A program made the position numbers and the translations under genes. A stretch of DNA of 64,000 bases from Tomocerus qinae. Lineage: Eukaryota; Arthropoda; Collembola; Entomobryomorpha; Tomoceridae. Of the stretch, positions 47,001 to 58,284 are shown in pieces (within the stretch, counting starts at the first letter, position 1; each line of letters starts with the position of its first letter). The notes under the pieces are model-generated. The model made no database searches, had not been told where the DNA came from, and was given only the letters and a program-made list of their open reading frames with translations. The stretch lies in assembly GCA_020055645.1 (NCBI GenBank), contig JAECZT010000012.1, forward strand, positions 124,001 to 188,000, written 5' to 3'.

Positions 47001-50000
47001 TCTTTTAAAAAATTAACCCGTGAACTCTCCATCGTTATCACATTGCAAAATTTTTGGAGCACCGACCATAAAAAATTGGCCTAAAAGCGGAGCAGTTACT
47101 TCATGACAAGTCTTGTTTTTAACGGATAAGCCCAGCCGAACTTAGAGAAGTGATCCTTAACGTGTAGAATCCATTTGAATTCGCCATCACATTTGGACCT
47201 CATGTCTATTAGATCTATTTGGACTCTATCCATGGGGCCGCTAAAATAAATTGGTTTTCCAGCTATTGGTTTAGGTATGGGTCTCCGATTATTACAAGGC
47301 TCGCAAACTTGTATGTATGAGGCTACCATCTGCACTGGAACGTTTTCGTACACAGCATGTAGTTTTTTATATGTAATATCTCGGCCAGGGTGTCCTATTT
47401 GTGGAATAAATTTTCATTGCTATAGTGCTTTTTATTCCAACACATTTAAGGGCCATTGCAAAATCAAAAAATAATATTCATACATTCATGAATAAATGTG
47501 AGCAGGTAATAAAAAATTCACGGGTTCATTTTTAAAAGAATCAATCTTGGAGCATTTGAAATTGACAATATGTCCTATTAACTCAGGCTTTGCAATCTAC
47601 GTATCTACATATTTACGTATCTACCAATATTATGTTAATTATTTGGTTTTTGCAATTATCACTATTTGACTGAGTAAATCAAGTTAATAAGATTTTAAGA
47701 TATATAAATTATAATCATATCATTATCAAGTAGCATAATTGTCTAATTAACTCAGGCTTTGCAATGCATTTAATAGTGGAACAGTTGTACTGAAACCCCT
47801 AGGGTCGGTTATCCTAGTTTAACTCGCTACGCACAGTTATACTAGTACAATGGCGCCCTTGTACAGAGGGTGCAGTTATACTACCACATATATACTGACT
47901 GGGCCAAAGGTTTTAGCCAATTTACATTTGTCATACAAATTTGTGTTTTGCTATTCGTTATGATTTTTTTCTACCCTTCTCACCCACAAAAGTGGTATTT
48001 TAGTACAGTTGTAATTTGTTACTGTAGGGCATTGGAGTTCAAGCTGTAGTTACAGAGTACCTTGTGCGGCATGCAGATCTTATTTTCAATGAGAAACTTC
48101 CTGATAATTTCCCATCGACGACGACGCTGCTGACTCACAAGGCATCTGGAAGACCAAAGTCCTTAGCAATCTCTTTCTCCCATTCGACTTATGTCATTGG
48201 AAGAAGCCCAAGACAAAGCCAAAGATGATCGAAAGTACATTGAAGTGGGCGGGGGACCCTCGTCCCTCCCACCCAAGTATCACACCGTCATAGATCTACC
48301 CAGCAGACGTTCGGCCCTCAAGAACAAACGCTCCCCTATTGGATGGAGACATTTTTTCTCCAGAAATCGAAGTTTCTCCAAACCGGTCCGCAAAACCCCA
48401 ACTCCCTGTGAAATCACCGTCGTGGTCAGTTACTTTTCAATTTTCATTTTCCTACCATATTGAAAAACTTTTTTCAAGTTTTTTTCTATATTTTCCTTTG
48501 TTCATTTTTCTCTTTTCAAAATTTAAAGATGGTTTGATCCTCCAGTTTGTAATTGTATTTAATTTGACTGTAGACTAAGAATATGCCAATGAGCATGGCT
48601 GGTGGGACAAATTGGGTGGGTCGACTCCGTCCAGTGAAAAGTGTGGAATCTCTAGTCTCATCTCCAGCTGTACCAAGGTCCACCTTCGAACAGCTCCAGC
48701 AGTGCTAATAGTAATTCAAAGGAACAAACAGACAATCAGTCTTGTGTGCTGGAAGAGTGTGAACCAAAGCAGTCGAAATCCAGTCCATCGACTCCAGTAG
48801 CAAATATTCATGTGGTTTTCCATCCGCCGCCCCCGGACTGCATGATGATGGACCCGAGGGGATTACTCAACCCTAAAACGCACAATCGGTATGTGGTCCC
48901 TTGCCAACTTTTCCTTTTTCGTTCCGTTTTGGTTTTTTAACTTTTTTTCTATTTGGTTCCGAACTAGATCAATATCTCATGATTCCTACTTTGAGTTTGG
49001 AGAATTTCGGAATAGTAACAATGTGTACATTGACGAGACTTTGGAAGAGGAGACAATGTCTCATTCTTCAAAATTGTCTCTCGATATGAGTAGCGGGATT
49101 GAGAGCAATGGGACTAGTCCAAAAAAGATGCCTTGCCTTGCTATACTACAAAGAGCTGTTTCAGAAGTCCAGTGACACCCCCGCCGAGTGCAGCGTCTTT
49201 GCAACCACCAGAGACGATGAGTGAGAGCATCACGAGTGTCACTTCCTTATCAAGTGATGAAATCAATGATATGGACGAACGGATCTTGTCACGGTCGCCA
49301 TTACTGGAGTGGCGGAAGACAGCGACCGAGCAAGTGGATCGAGTCCGACGCCGTCACCTCCCCCATCCAGCACATTTTGGATATAGCGACTACTCCAACA
49401 TCTCCGCCCTTGCACACCACAACATATGATCTCAGGGACACTTCTTCAGTCTTCCATGCGGTTGAACTCAGGAGATCTCAAGTAAGCATGTGCTCATCCG
49501 ACAATAGCAAATACGAATTGGACCGTAACTCGAGTTTGGACGAGAGCTCAGCAGATTCCACCCCTGGAGAAGTATTTGCAACGACGAACATCGTATACTC
49601 TCCATTGGTAAATGAAATCCCCTCCTCCCCCCTCGTCGTCTCTAGAGAAATTAAAGACTGTCGGAAACTGTGCAACGCAAATACAAACTGCCAGTTTATT
49701 TATTTGTCCACTCTACGAGGCGGGCATTAAAGATATCTCACAAGTGCCACCACCCCCGACACTTGTCATAGGAGACATGCAGGAGAAATCCGTCAAACCA
49801 CCCCAGTATGAAAATTTTAAATCCCCTCTGGCAGAAAAAATGCTTTGTCACCGTCCTTGCAACTATCAACCAATGGCAGTGAATCTCAACCTCATGTATA
49901 TGAAAACAACCGAGTGTACCAAAAATGAAATTTTCGGAGCGACGAAAGAGTTAACAACACCGGAGATAATGGCAATAGGGTCGGTGGAGTCGGAGAATGT

Positions 50001-53000
50001 CGGGGAGTTGGTGACCTGTAGTGACAATGAAGTGGGTCATATATCATACGGCGAGCACTATGAACATGTTAATTCAAGAGAAGAGTCGGAGAGTGGGGAC
50101 TACGAGGAAATATCTATGAAGACATTGACGATGACAATTCTAATATCATTGGTGACAGAAATAGTTATGAAACAGTTACAGTTTGTCATCCAGAGTCACC
50201 GACACGACCTCCCATAGGGGGCAGCAACTCTAATATTGTATTACTAAATAGTTCAGACTATAGCGACACTGAGACGGCCTATGAAAGTGTTCAATTTCAA
50301 GTGAATCATCACTACGCCGAAATCCATGACTTAAGTCCTCGCGGTGATGATAAAGTCAATTTGACCGAAGATAAAATCAATCCAACTGACGTTACTGGCA
50401 ATGAAGATAAAGTCAATTTGACAGAAACTAAAGTCAATCCGACTGCATTACTGAAGACTGAATCTCTAACTCCCCCGTCGGAATCCTCCAGTCCATCCCA
50501 TTCTCATACTGAAGATGTTGTTACTTATCTGGACATCATCCCATCCTTGAAACTTCGTGAAGATAGTCTTGAGGATCAAAGCCAAATCAAACCGGACATC
50601 ATGTCGAATAAAGTAGAGTCATCTGGAGGAGCAGTAGCCGCCAGACATCCGAGGAGGAGGAGGAGGAAGAGATTCGTCACATCGACAGTCCAGGATTGGT
50701 GGATAATCCCCTGTATGGAATTCAGTTGGGAGAGGAGGAGGATGTAGAAGAGGCTGCGGGTGAAAGTGATAATAGACAGGATATCCCAAGTGACAATGAG
50801 AACGACTTCTCCATGAATGAAAGTATTAGCATTGAGTTTGATGACGAGTCTAAGAAGAAGGGGGCAACGACGGAGGAGAGGTCAACCGAGGAGGAGAAAA
50901 GGGAATCGTCCCGTGAGAAATTGTTAGGACGGTGCAATAGCGCACCCCTTTCGAATACGATGTGTGAATTTGCAATTGCGTCCCGAGTGAGTGTGGAGAA
51001 TAATGTAGGTGATGAGAATCCGAATTGCGGAAGGGGCGGTGGTGAAGGGGGCGAAAAGAAGAAAACTAATTCTGTGCAAAAGACTCTCAGAACCGTCCCT
51101 CCTGTTTTCGAATAAAAACAAAAATGAATCTGCAGCTGCGTGGAAAATCGCAGATGCCAAAAGGCTTGCCAATCGTAAACAAAGTGTCAAAGAATTGTTG
51201 TCACGGTTTGAGAAGTCGAATGAAGAGGAGGAGGGGAAATGTCCTCCTCCAGTGAGCATGAGTCCTCCTGACCCTGCTGGACTTCCCCGTCCCGACTCTA
51301 CTAGAACTCATCATCCTCATCTGCAGAGTGGGGCTAATAGATCCCTAGGGGGTTCTGTTCGATTTCAACATCATCGGTTTTCGATGGGAGATATTTTAAT
51401 GCAATCTTCTCACTCTCAGTCTGACTCTTCTGATGACCTAAGTGCTATTAAATCATCAACTTTATTGATCCGATCAGATACTTTCCCGGAACTCAGGACC
51501 GAGGCGTCCAAAGAGAACCACACGTCTCCCGATTCTGAGTCCCAAAATATTTCCGACACCGGACCGGCACTAGGTGAGCTCATTTATATTCCCCAACTTT
51601 TAATTAAGGGGACTTTCTAGCGTCTGCAGGTTTTCTGCAGCGCAATTCCAAAAGCAGATCATATTATTAAAATAAAGGCTGAATTTAAGCACTGGGCACT
51701 GATACCTCGTTCCCGGTCACAATTTTTGTCTTTTCTGACCTAACCTATTAAAAACCACTATTTTAGGGTGTAGGGCGTACAGGAATGAAAGATAAACTAT
51801 TTTAGTTAGGTTAGGTTAGGTCAAAAAAGCGAAAAATAGTTACTGGCAGCGCCGGCAACGAGATACTGATTGTTATTTTATGATGATTAAGAATTAATTT
51901 TGATGATATAGTCTGCCTTCGGGAACTTTTTGGAAACATAAAAAGGATGCTAGAAAGTCCCCGGCGACCTTCTAGCACTCGCAGTTGCTAGAAAGTCCAC
52001 TATTTCAACTTTTATATCATTTTCACCAGTACTACTAGAGTGTGATTCGTTATTAAGTAGCGGCAGCTGCTTTATAGGAATGCCTCTGTCTGTTTGTTTG
52101 CAAATGGGCAAAATCGGCCACACTCCCTGACAAGGGTTGGGGTTCGAAAATTAAAAATTGATGTAAATTCCGTTCTGTGCGTCGTAGAAAGTCGTGTAAT
52201 ACCTCGGTCGTCATCAGAAAGATTCAAAGGACACTATTAAGTAGGTTACAATCATCTCCTAACAGGGGAAGTGGGTGAAAACCTAAAAACAGCCAAAAAT
52301 TGACGTAAATTCTGTTTTATTCATCCTAAAAAACCATGTAGTACCTCGTTCGATATCAGAATGATTTAAAGAACACTATTAAGTAGGTTACAGTCATCCC
52401 CTAACAGGGGAAGGGGGTAAAAACATAAAAATTCCGTTATACTCGTCCTAAAAAATCATTTAATACCTCGTTCAGAATGATTTAAGGAACATTATTAAAC
52501 TAAAAATAGACACTGTTTGACTCTATTGCCGCTACTTTTTTACATCCATTTGTACATGGTTTATTATTACCTTATAATTCTGTAACCGCCAAAATCTAAG
52601 AAATCAATATTTTTAAAAACCGATTTTGTGTTCAGAATAATCCTTAATGTAATGGGTTGGTCTAACAGATGTGAGGGGGCCAATATTTTATGATTGTGCA
52701 GAGGAAACACTTCTAGACAGTTTGATGGTAATTGGTAATTAACTTTTTGTTTTATTGTTAGTGGCAGATAAAGTTCAGCAAGCCCTGAGGGTGGCAATGA
52801 GTTCAGTTGATATGAATGATCCCAGTACCCGGGAGAGGATTGAGAAATACAAGGAGGAGAGGCGCTTGTTCCTTCGTCAGAAGATCAATTCGGAAATTTC
52901 GGATGGCACAAAGAGAGCAGTGGGAGGGAAGGGTCCCTTTCCTCCCTGAAATCTCCCGACATTGGGAGTGTTAGTTCGACTGAAAGTGTTTTTGGTTCGG

Positions 53001-53506
53001 CAAATGGTAAACTGTTGACTCCTCCCTCTTCCTCCAGTCTTCGCTCATCAGAATCTCCACGTAAACGGGCATTTTCCGAAGACATTTCACCGCTCTACAC
53101 AAATCAAACGAAAACGATCAAGACCGAACCAACTCTCAAGTCATCTGCCGCTAAAAACAGTAACGAAACGATTTCTTCGGGATCCGAGTCAATGGAGGAG
53201 GTTAATGTCCGGGAAAAAGTGGCCCTGTGGTCTGTACAAAAGTCGGACATGTCCCAATCGACGTCCGGAGAGAGCCTACCTACAAAAAAAGACGATCTTC
53301 CTAAACCTACTAAAGTTCCTTTAAAGGAAGAGAGTAGTTTGCCTCCCGAGGGATTCAATAAACCCGTTCTCAGACGACAAGTCCCTACAAGTGATTTAGA
53401 GATCAACAACAGCGCCTCCAAAATTAAATCCTCTACTCCCCCACGCACCGAGAGTGGCAAGAAAATTAAAGACATGGCAGCCTTTTTTGAGAGAAAACAA
53501 TTTTAA
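43881..53506 (+). CDS. CdGAPr: PX-SH3-RhoGAP protein (CdGAPr / ARHGAP31-33 family), 5' end missing, about 11 frame breaks
   Basis: GTPase-activating protein expected to switch off Rho-family GTPases (Cdc42/Rac in this family) at the membrane and cytoskeleton. Eleven exons are visible: 43881-44018, 44199-44294, 45021-45250, 45430-45572, 45668-45780, 45861-45963, 46156-46383, 46447-46594, 48028-48424, 48574-48888, 48968-51573, plus the last one at 52762-53506. Domain order PX, SH3, RhoGAP, then a long Ser/Pro/Glu-rich tail fits the CdGAPr/ARHGAP32-33 group. Splice phases agree throughout if single-base errors are allowed near 45140, 48175, 48685, 49160, 49305, 49378, 49610, 50115, 50640, 51075 and 52930. 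Exons for the PX start and N-terminus are not seen and may lie in or beyond the gap. It is either a live gene in error-rich sequence or a recent pseudogene; conserved splice sites favour the former. Confidence 0.82.
44199..44294 (+). CDS. CdGAPr: Exon: PX domain, C-terminal part
   Basis: Thirty-two codons in phase 0 at both ends. They read ESCKALGERYLARLTEL, then NKITCGTVLSWLE, matching the end of the PX fold in ARHGAP32/33-type proteins. Confidence 0.82.
45021..45250 (+). CDS. CdGAPr: Exon: SH3 domain, with one missing base
   Basis: Starts LDNRGRHIVSSDDSAINTP and leads into the SH3 domain (AACALRRYAAQAADE, VGDMISVIDMPP, WWRGKRGFHVGFFPREHV). One T is missing in the run near 45140, shifting the frame in the middle of ISFEVGD. 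The 230-base length becomes 231, a whole number of codons, when it is restored, and both neighbouring exons require that phase. Confidence 0.82.
45430..45572 (+). CDS. CdGAPr: Exon: linker between SH3 and RhoGAP
   Basis: Reads VIGDKVPVGLPIVSSARRLQ, ending RKHGKLIAFFR, a conserved lead-in to the RhoGAP domain. Ends in phase 2. Confidence 0.8.
45668..45780 (+). CDS. CdGAPr: Exon: RhoGAP domain start
   Basis: Reads SRPSRRRLKQSGILRERVF, then CDLAEHLLNTGNE. The ILRERVFSCDLAEHL segment is the typical RhoGAP opening for this family. Ends in phase 1. Confidence 0.85.
45861..45963 (+). CDS. CdGAPr: Exon: RhoGAP with arginine finger
   Basis: Reads PAVLKCCSEFIEMYGIVDG, then IYRLSGITSNIQKLR. The arginine of YRLSG (codon about 45926-45928) is the catalytic finger that completes the GTPase active site in RhoGAPs, so the domain looks catalytically competent. 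Confidence 0.88.
46156..46383 (+). CDS. CdGAPr: Exon: RhoGAP core
   Basis: Reads NSFDEDKVPNLAEDEAIKQD, then SSLLKMYFRELPNPLCTYQL and HELPPPHYR. The KMYFRELPNPL motif is diagnostic for RhoGAP domains. A 63-base intron (46384-46446) follows and happens to be open in frame, which extends the open frame across it. Confidence 0.88.
46447..46594 (+). CDS. CdGAPr: Exon: RhoGAP C-terminal half
   Basis: Reads LEYLMKHLARVAKKSNDTG, then MTPKNMAIVWAPNLIRCKE. The N-M-A-I-x-W-A-P-N-L block carries the conserved asparagine that contacts the GTPase. Ends in phase 0 before an intron that hosts a transposon. Confidence 0.88.
46642..47888. mobile_element. 1.25 kb element with ~375 bp terminal inverted repeats, Ginger-like
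   Basis: It sits in the intron after the RhoGAP domain. The arms 46642-47024 and 47517-47888 are inverse copies that match over almost their full length, with small indels. The outermost bases are TGTGGTA...TACCACA; a TATA duplication is possible, but AT-rich flanks make this ambiguous. The interior carries an integrase fragment on the minus strand. It looks like a deletion derivative of a cut-and-paste element using a retroviral-type integrase. Confidence 0.8.
47096..47413 (-). pseudogene. Integrase fragment (HHCC zinc finger plus start of DDE core), KRBA2/Ginger-like
   Basis: Open reading from the first codon after a stop at 47414-47416. It shows GHPGRD, KLHAVYENVP and CEPCNNRRP, together the His-His-Cys-Cys zinc finger of retroviral-type integrases. 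The catalytic core follows: VQIDLIDMRSK supplies the first aspartate and HVKDHFSKFGW the second. It stops before the glutamate of the DDE triad, so it is inactive. The DRVQIDLIDM...WILHVKDHFSKF pattern is the KRBA2/SCAND3/Ginger type rather than a typical Gypsy pol. It has no ATG at a natural start and is truncated at both ends. Confidence 0.78.
48028..48424 (+). CDS. CdGAPr: Exon: RhoGAP end and start of tail, one extra base
   Basis: Reads GIGVQAVVTEYLVRHADLIF, RPKSLAIS, then (after a shift near 48175 caused by one extra T) LMSLEEAQDKAKDD, RKYIEVGGGPSSLPPKYHTV and RSPIGWRHFFSRNRSFSK. The LEEAQ and KYIEVGxGP blocks are conserved just behind the RhoGAP domain in CdGAP proteins. Confidence 0.82.
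48574..48888 (+). CDS. CdGAPr: Exon: tail with the GRLRPVKSVESL block, one extra base
   Basis: Opens with MAGGTNWVGRLRPVKSVESL, a conserved tail block, then becomes Ser-rich. A surplus T near 48685 shifts the frame; after it the reading continues NSSSSANSNSKEQTD and VFHPPPPDCMMMDPRG. Ends in phase 2. Confidence 0.75.
48968..51573 (+). CDS. CdGAPr: Large exon: disordered Ser/Pro/Glu tail with about seven frame breaks
   Basis: Codes for a low-complexity, probably disordered tail with proline runs (TPPPSAASLQPPE, SQVPPPPTL), acidic stretches and near-repeats (DKVNLTEDKINP and DKVNLTETKVNP). It ends in KRLSEPSLLFSN and NRKQSVKELLSRFE. Good coding sequence moves between all three frames near 49160, 49305, 49378, 49610, 50115, 50640 and 51075, with little loss between pieces, which argues for single-base errors. 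The proline runs could bind SH3 domains; this is inference. Confidence 0.65.
51693..51871. repeat. Imperfect inverted repeat in intron
   Basis: CACTGATACCTCGTTCCCGG on the left opposes the inverse around CCGGCAACGAGATACTG on the right, with GACCTAACCTA opposed by TAGGTTAGGTC inside. Likely a decayed MITE. The three TTAGG copies at about 51810 are part of it and not a telomere. Confidence 0.5.
52130..52500. repeat. Three imperfect ~130 bp tandem repeats in intron
   Basis: Each copy contains TAATACCTCGKTCG-like sequence, then AAGNACACTATTAAGTAGGT, then CTAACAGGGGAAG. The last copy is incomplete. No coding content. Confidence 0.65.
52762..53506 (+). CDS. CdGAPr: Last exon: KYKEERR motif and C-terminus
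   Basis: Follows in matching phase (the codon is split as G/TG). It reads VQQALRVAMSSVDMNDPSTR, then ERIEKYKEERRLFLRQKINSE, a charged helical stretch. One base is missing near 52930, after which it reads SLKSPDIGSVSSTESVFG. The protein ends with KIKDMAAFFERKQF and TAA at 53504-53506. That this exon belongs to the same gene is inferred from phase and orientation. Confidence 0.65.
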
Positions 53507-53528
53507 TTTAAAGTTTAGCGGATTTTCT

Positions 53529-53710
53529 ATTATTGGTATTATGGTTCCGTTGCCACGGTCATCTCTTTGTATTAGAAAGACAATGGGTCATGTGTTGCAT
53601 TACAATGGACCTCCCATGTTGATTTGCTCGACTCGAAGTTTGCGCTGAAGTTAAGCCTTTGTATTCGTATACAAAGAGATGACTGTGGCAGCGGAGCGAT
53701 AATAAAAATA
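53529..53710. repeat. Hairpin just behind the RhoGAP stop codon
   Basis: Arms 53529-53572 and 53669-53710 pair through GCCACGGTCATCTCTTTGTAT against ATACAAAGAGATGACTGTGG. It starts about 25 bases after the stop, so it probably lies in the 3' untranslated region. It may be a MITE co-opted into the transcript. Confidence 0.6.
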
Positions 53711-56700
53711 ACAGTCAAATCGGGAAGATGGGAGAGTTTAATTTCCACGCCTTATTTTCCAGTAAAAAGGCGGGGGTTTGGTTGAAAGTCACTCGTTTTC
53801 ATACCATTTTGATTTGAAGGTATTTGAAAACCCCTGATCAACAGCAATACTAAGTGTATTACTTTGTCCTCAGTATTGTTCATTGTTCCTAATTCCTTTT
53901 TTAGTTGTTTATGCGCCATTCAAATGCACATCTTTGCAATTTTAATGTTAGTTTAATAGCAGTGTAATGCGTTTAGATCTGCTTTCGGATCTGACAACCT
54001 TTTTCTAGAGTTTTCGATATTAGAGTGTTATAATGGATATACAAACTTTACATGTGTTATGTTTTATACCCGTCTTTTTCTACTTTATGTACATATTCTA
54101 CTCCCTACCCTCCTCCCCCGGGTGGGAACAGGAAAGTCAATGCGTCTACAAGAATAATGGGAAAATTAATGCTGTTTAAAGCACATTTTCTACCGTCGTT
54201 TTATGGATAATGGAACTGTAACATGTGTCATAAGTTTGTTGTGCAAGTTTTTATTGTTGCCTTACAACGGATGATATTAGAAATCTCTCTTTCTCAACAC
54301 CATTAATTTAAGTTTTATAAACCAAATGGTCGCAAAACGCCAATGTTGCCAATACTAGGGAGTTCACAATACCGAAGAGTAGTTAAAAGGTTTAAGATTT
54401 AAAAAGCCGATATATTTAAAATCCTGGATTGGATGTAAAAAGTAAAATCTCAATACCTAGATTTCTATATTTTAAAACTTTAGTCATTTAGACTGTTTCA
54501 GCAAATTTAACTGACAATGCAAAACAATTATGGCTCATCTGTGGGTTATTTACGATAATTTATCAATGACTCAATTTGTATGTTTATAGATCTAAATTTT
54601 GTGAATTTTAAAGCTGTTGTCTCATTTCATCGTACTCAAAATGTTGCTGGTGTTTTTAAAGTTTTTATTTCCGTTTATGAAACATTTTTAAATCCTAAAT
54701 TATATAATATATTACTGTTTTACTTGTCGCAAAAAATGATTTACCTAAAATGCACCCCTCCCTCGCTTGAATGATATTCTTGTGAACTGATTTAGGGAAA
54801 TACTTTGTCTCTCGTCAGGTCCGTGACTTAGTGCACAAAACACCTCATTATGTTACAATAATTGCTGTTTTTGTCGCTGGCAGCTTTTTTAATAGTTTCT
54901 AAAATTTGAGCTTTGAATTTAATAAATGTAACCGAAGCAGCTTTGTAAATTAGGGAGGTATCAAAAATGTAAATTGCATCTACCTGGTTTAAGAGTTGGT
55001 TTACTGTCAGCTAGAAAGGTTCAAGTTATAAAGTAATAGTCAAGATGGGGTTAAGAAAGCGAAGTCTAGACTTATACAAGATTGATTAATTAGAATCATG
55101 ACGTATAAAAAGAAGATATTAAACTTGAGCTGTAAATATCAGAAATATATGTATAAATTGGAGTAATTATTGATTAATGGTTAATAATGGTTTGGTAACT
55201 TCTTCATGCCAATACTACAGGGTGAAGACGCAGCTGTATAGTAATATGTGCCTTGTCACTCTGTACTCTCACAGAACAAACTCTTTTTCTGAAGACATAA
55301 CATTTAAATACGATTAGTATCAATAAAATTATTATCAGTTGTGTCCAAAATAAGTAGACCTTTAAAGAAATCTCGTCGCGGCTGTTGATTAAGCCACTAT
55401 TTACATTTTTTATATTTCCCTATAGATTAAAATATAAAATATTAACTGATGAAGATTTCAACTGCCAAATAAAATAAATTATCGTATTTGTATCACGTAA
55501 GGGTCTTGACAGTGACACAAGCATTAGACTGCATACATAGACTGCAGTTAATTCAGGTATCGCATCCATTTCTGATTGAAATTAAAGAAATATTCAAATG
55601 ATTAATTAAAATATAGCTGAAGAAATGTATTTATAGTGGTCGGTAATTAAATTATACTTGGAATTTTGGAAATGAAGTAATTGAAACTATTTAAATTATA
55701 GTTATGTAGTGAAAAAATTGAGTTTCTTTCAAAAGCAAAAACAATTGGAATAAATTCAATTGTTGCACCTAAAATAAATAGCACCTAAAATAAAATTCGT
55801 GGTGAACAATTTAAATATGTTGAATTGTTTTCCTTAAAAATTTTCAAATTGGAATGAAATTAATTTTTCAATTTTTGTTTGAAATGTTTCATTTATTTTT
55901 GTCTATTTATTTCATAGAAAAGATATTTCAGGATGATTTAATTGTTGGAGTGGAAACGTCTAGGATATAGTTGAAAGGATGAGTGAATGGATATTTAATA
56001 CTAGTGAACCCAGCTAAGGGGCGAACTTGTCACTCAAGAGAAATTAAGCAGGCCACCCATCACAGTAATAAAAACAATTCCGGGTCAAAGGGAAAAATTC
56101 CTAAACCAAAATAATAACTGTATTTCGTAGTGTCCAATACAGGGAATAATAAAATATTCTATTTTTAATAAACACAATAGAATGTTCCCCCTTAAAATCA
56201 GAAAAATATGATTCCGGGATTTTGGAAAACGGATTATCTTCTTTACCTATTTGTTTCTAATGAATCACCAATAATTATCTTATGTGAATTTGTATTATTG
56301 TTCTGATGTTATAATAATACTAGGCTCCCAGTAAAATTTGGCAAATTTAGAAAGGTAGGCGTCCAGCAACCATTAGCATAGAATATATAAATAATTGAAA
56401 AAATTCCACCACTTGTCACATAACAAAACACTTATCACGCAGATGAGATTGTTGACAATTAGAGTCAATCAGAGGAAACTTATTTCGATGGAAGAGGAAG
56501 TGGGCATGCGCATCTTGTTATTTTGTCTTTAAGGTACGTGCATTTATTACGTGTGCACTTGATGGGAGGAGGAGGCACCTAAAAGTGTTACTGTCAGCAT
56601 TTACGTTGCAGATGGGAAGAGTGTTTTGCGTTACACAATAAATGCAGGTCACCCAAACTCTCCTACCAGACATACATAGATTCATAGTTAGGTTTGTAAA

Positions 56701-57952
56701 TTTATTATTGGTTTATCTCAGTCTGTGGTTATAATATAGAGATTGTTCTGATGTTATAATATGAAACAACTCATTTCGTTGGTTTAGAGGGAGGGGGCAT
56801 GCGCATTTTGCTTTCGAGCTTTCAAGGAACATGCATATATAAACATCATTCATGGTATAACTAAAACTAGCGGTTAATTAATTATTATTCCATGGAAAGA
56901 ATTCTTTGAACTGACGAGTCATGGTCTCATGGCTGATTGTAGTAGCAAAGCGTATTCAATGTAACAGCACTAGTTTCTGAAACAAATTTACTTGACTTAT
57001 ATTTGAAAACTGATTGTATTTTAAAACAGCAAATTCAATTATGGAAATAACTTTTAAATGCAATTTGTGCTAAAAATACATTTTTCAAGAGCATAATTGA
57101 AATCAGATAGATTTACTAGTTTAATTTAATTATTTAATAGGGATAAATTATATTTAAGTGGGGCGAGGGCGAGGGATGTGTGAGTGAACTACTAATCATT
57201 TTGGAAGATGGAAATGTGTTGATCGTATTTGTTGTTTGATTAGAATGATAATTTGTAATATTCGATACAAAATAGATGGCTAAGGAAATATTATGCAATA
57301 ATAATGGAACCCTTGTATACGTTGACTTTGTAATTGGGAGGACAGTGTCCCTTAAACCCCCCAAAAAACATTAGAATTCTAAAGGAGATTTGTAATTTAG
57401 TGTACATTTTTTAAAGTTTTTGTACATTAGGAATGCATGTGGGACATGTACATAATTAATTAACATACTGCTAATTAGCGAATGTTGTTCTTAGTATTAA
57501 TTTACTCTAGATTAGAATCGGATGGTGGATGCTTTGAACTGGCTTGCTGTTGTAATTTGTAAATCGTAGAAGTAGAAGCTACCTGCATTTGCATATACGT
57601 TATGCATACATACAGAGGCTGTGGCTGTTTCAATGGGTGGCCCATCCATATAATATTGAAAATAGTAGCTGTAATTATATAACCTGATGCAACAAGGTAG
57701 GTAATATATGGATATAATTTACGTTTTGTATTAATTATTTATATAATTACAATAATTTAGATGTATTAGTGGTCATCTAAGTCAGGACAGGGAACTTTGT
57801 CGTCTTATTTACTTGTTCGCTGACAGTCACGATTGAAATGGAAAGTACTAGTGTGTTTGTTTAAATAATATCTTCCTTCTCTACTCAGAACTGAAAAATG
57901 TATCATTCATAAATCATCCGAAATATTCGACACCCAGTTGTACTAACTAAAA
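53711..57952. other. 3' flank and intergenic stretch, no gene seen
   Basis: AT-rich with only short chance open frames. Several AATAAA-like signals occur (for example near 53699 and 54920), so the polyadenylation site is not determinable. Two short similar blocks containing GGCATGCGCAT lie at about 56510 and 56800. Confidence 0.5.
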
Positions 57953-58284
57953 TTACCATAGGGTTAGATTTGTCGCCTCGTCTGGTGTGTGTTAAAATTG
58001 ATTTTAACGTGTGAAAGCTATGCCACGCCCTTCTGCCCAGTACGAAAGTCATTTTGGATATCATCGCTAGGCTGTTTCCATAGGGCTGTAATAAGCAGAT
58101 CAAATTGGTCAATCTCCATTTAAGTTTACTTTGATCTGTTTTTACAGCCCTAATATGGAAACAGCCTAGCGATCATATCCAAAATGATTTTCGTACAAAG
58201 CAGTAGGGCGTGACATAGCTTTCACACGTTAAAAATCAATTTTAACACACACCACACACATTTTAACATCTAACCCTATGGTAA
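57953..58284. mobile_element. Hairpin MITE, ~140 bp arms
   Basis: The left end TTACCATAGGGTTAGAT opposes ATCTAACCCTATGGTAA at the right. The arms stay paired through GTGTGAAAGCTATG, CATTTTGGATAT and CGCTAGGCTGTTTCC, with a loop of about 40 bases. No coding capacity; no clear target duplication. Confidence 0.75.

Noticed and set aside
51800..51825. TTAGG copies as a possible telomeric tract
   Set aside because: Only three copies, and they pair with GACCTAACCTA in a decayed inverted repeat.
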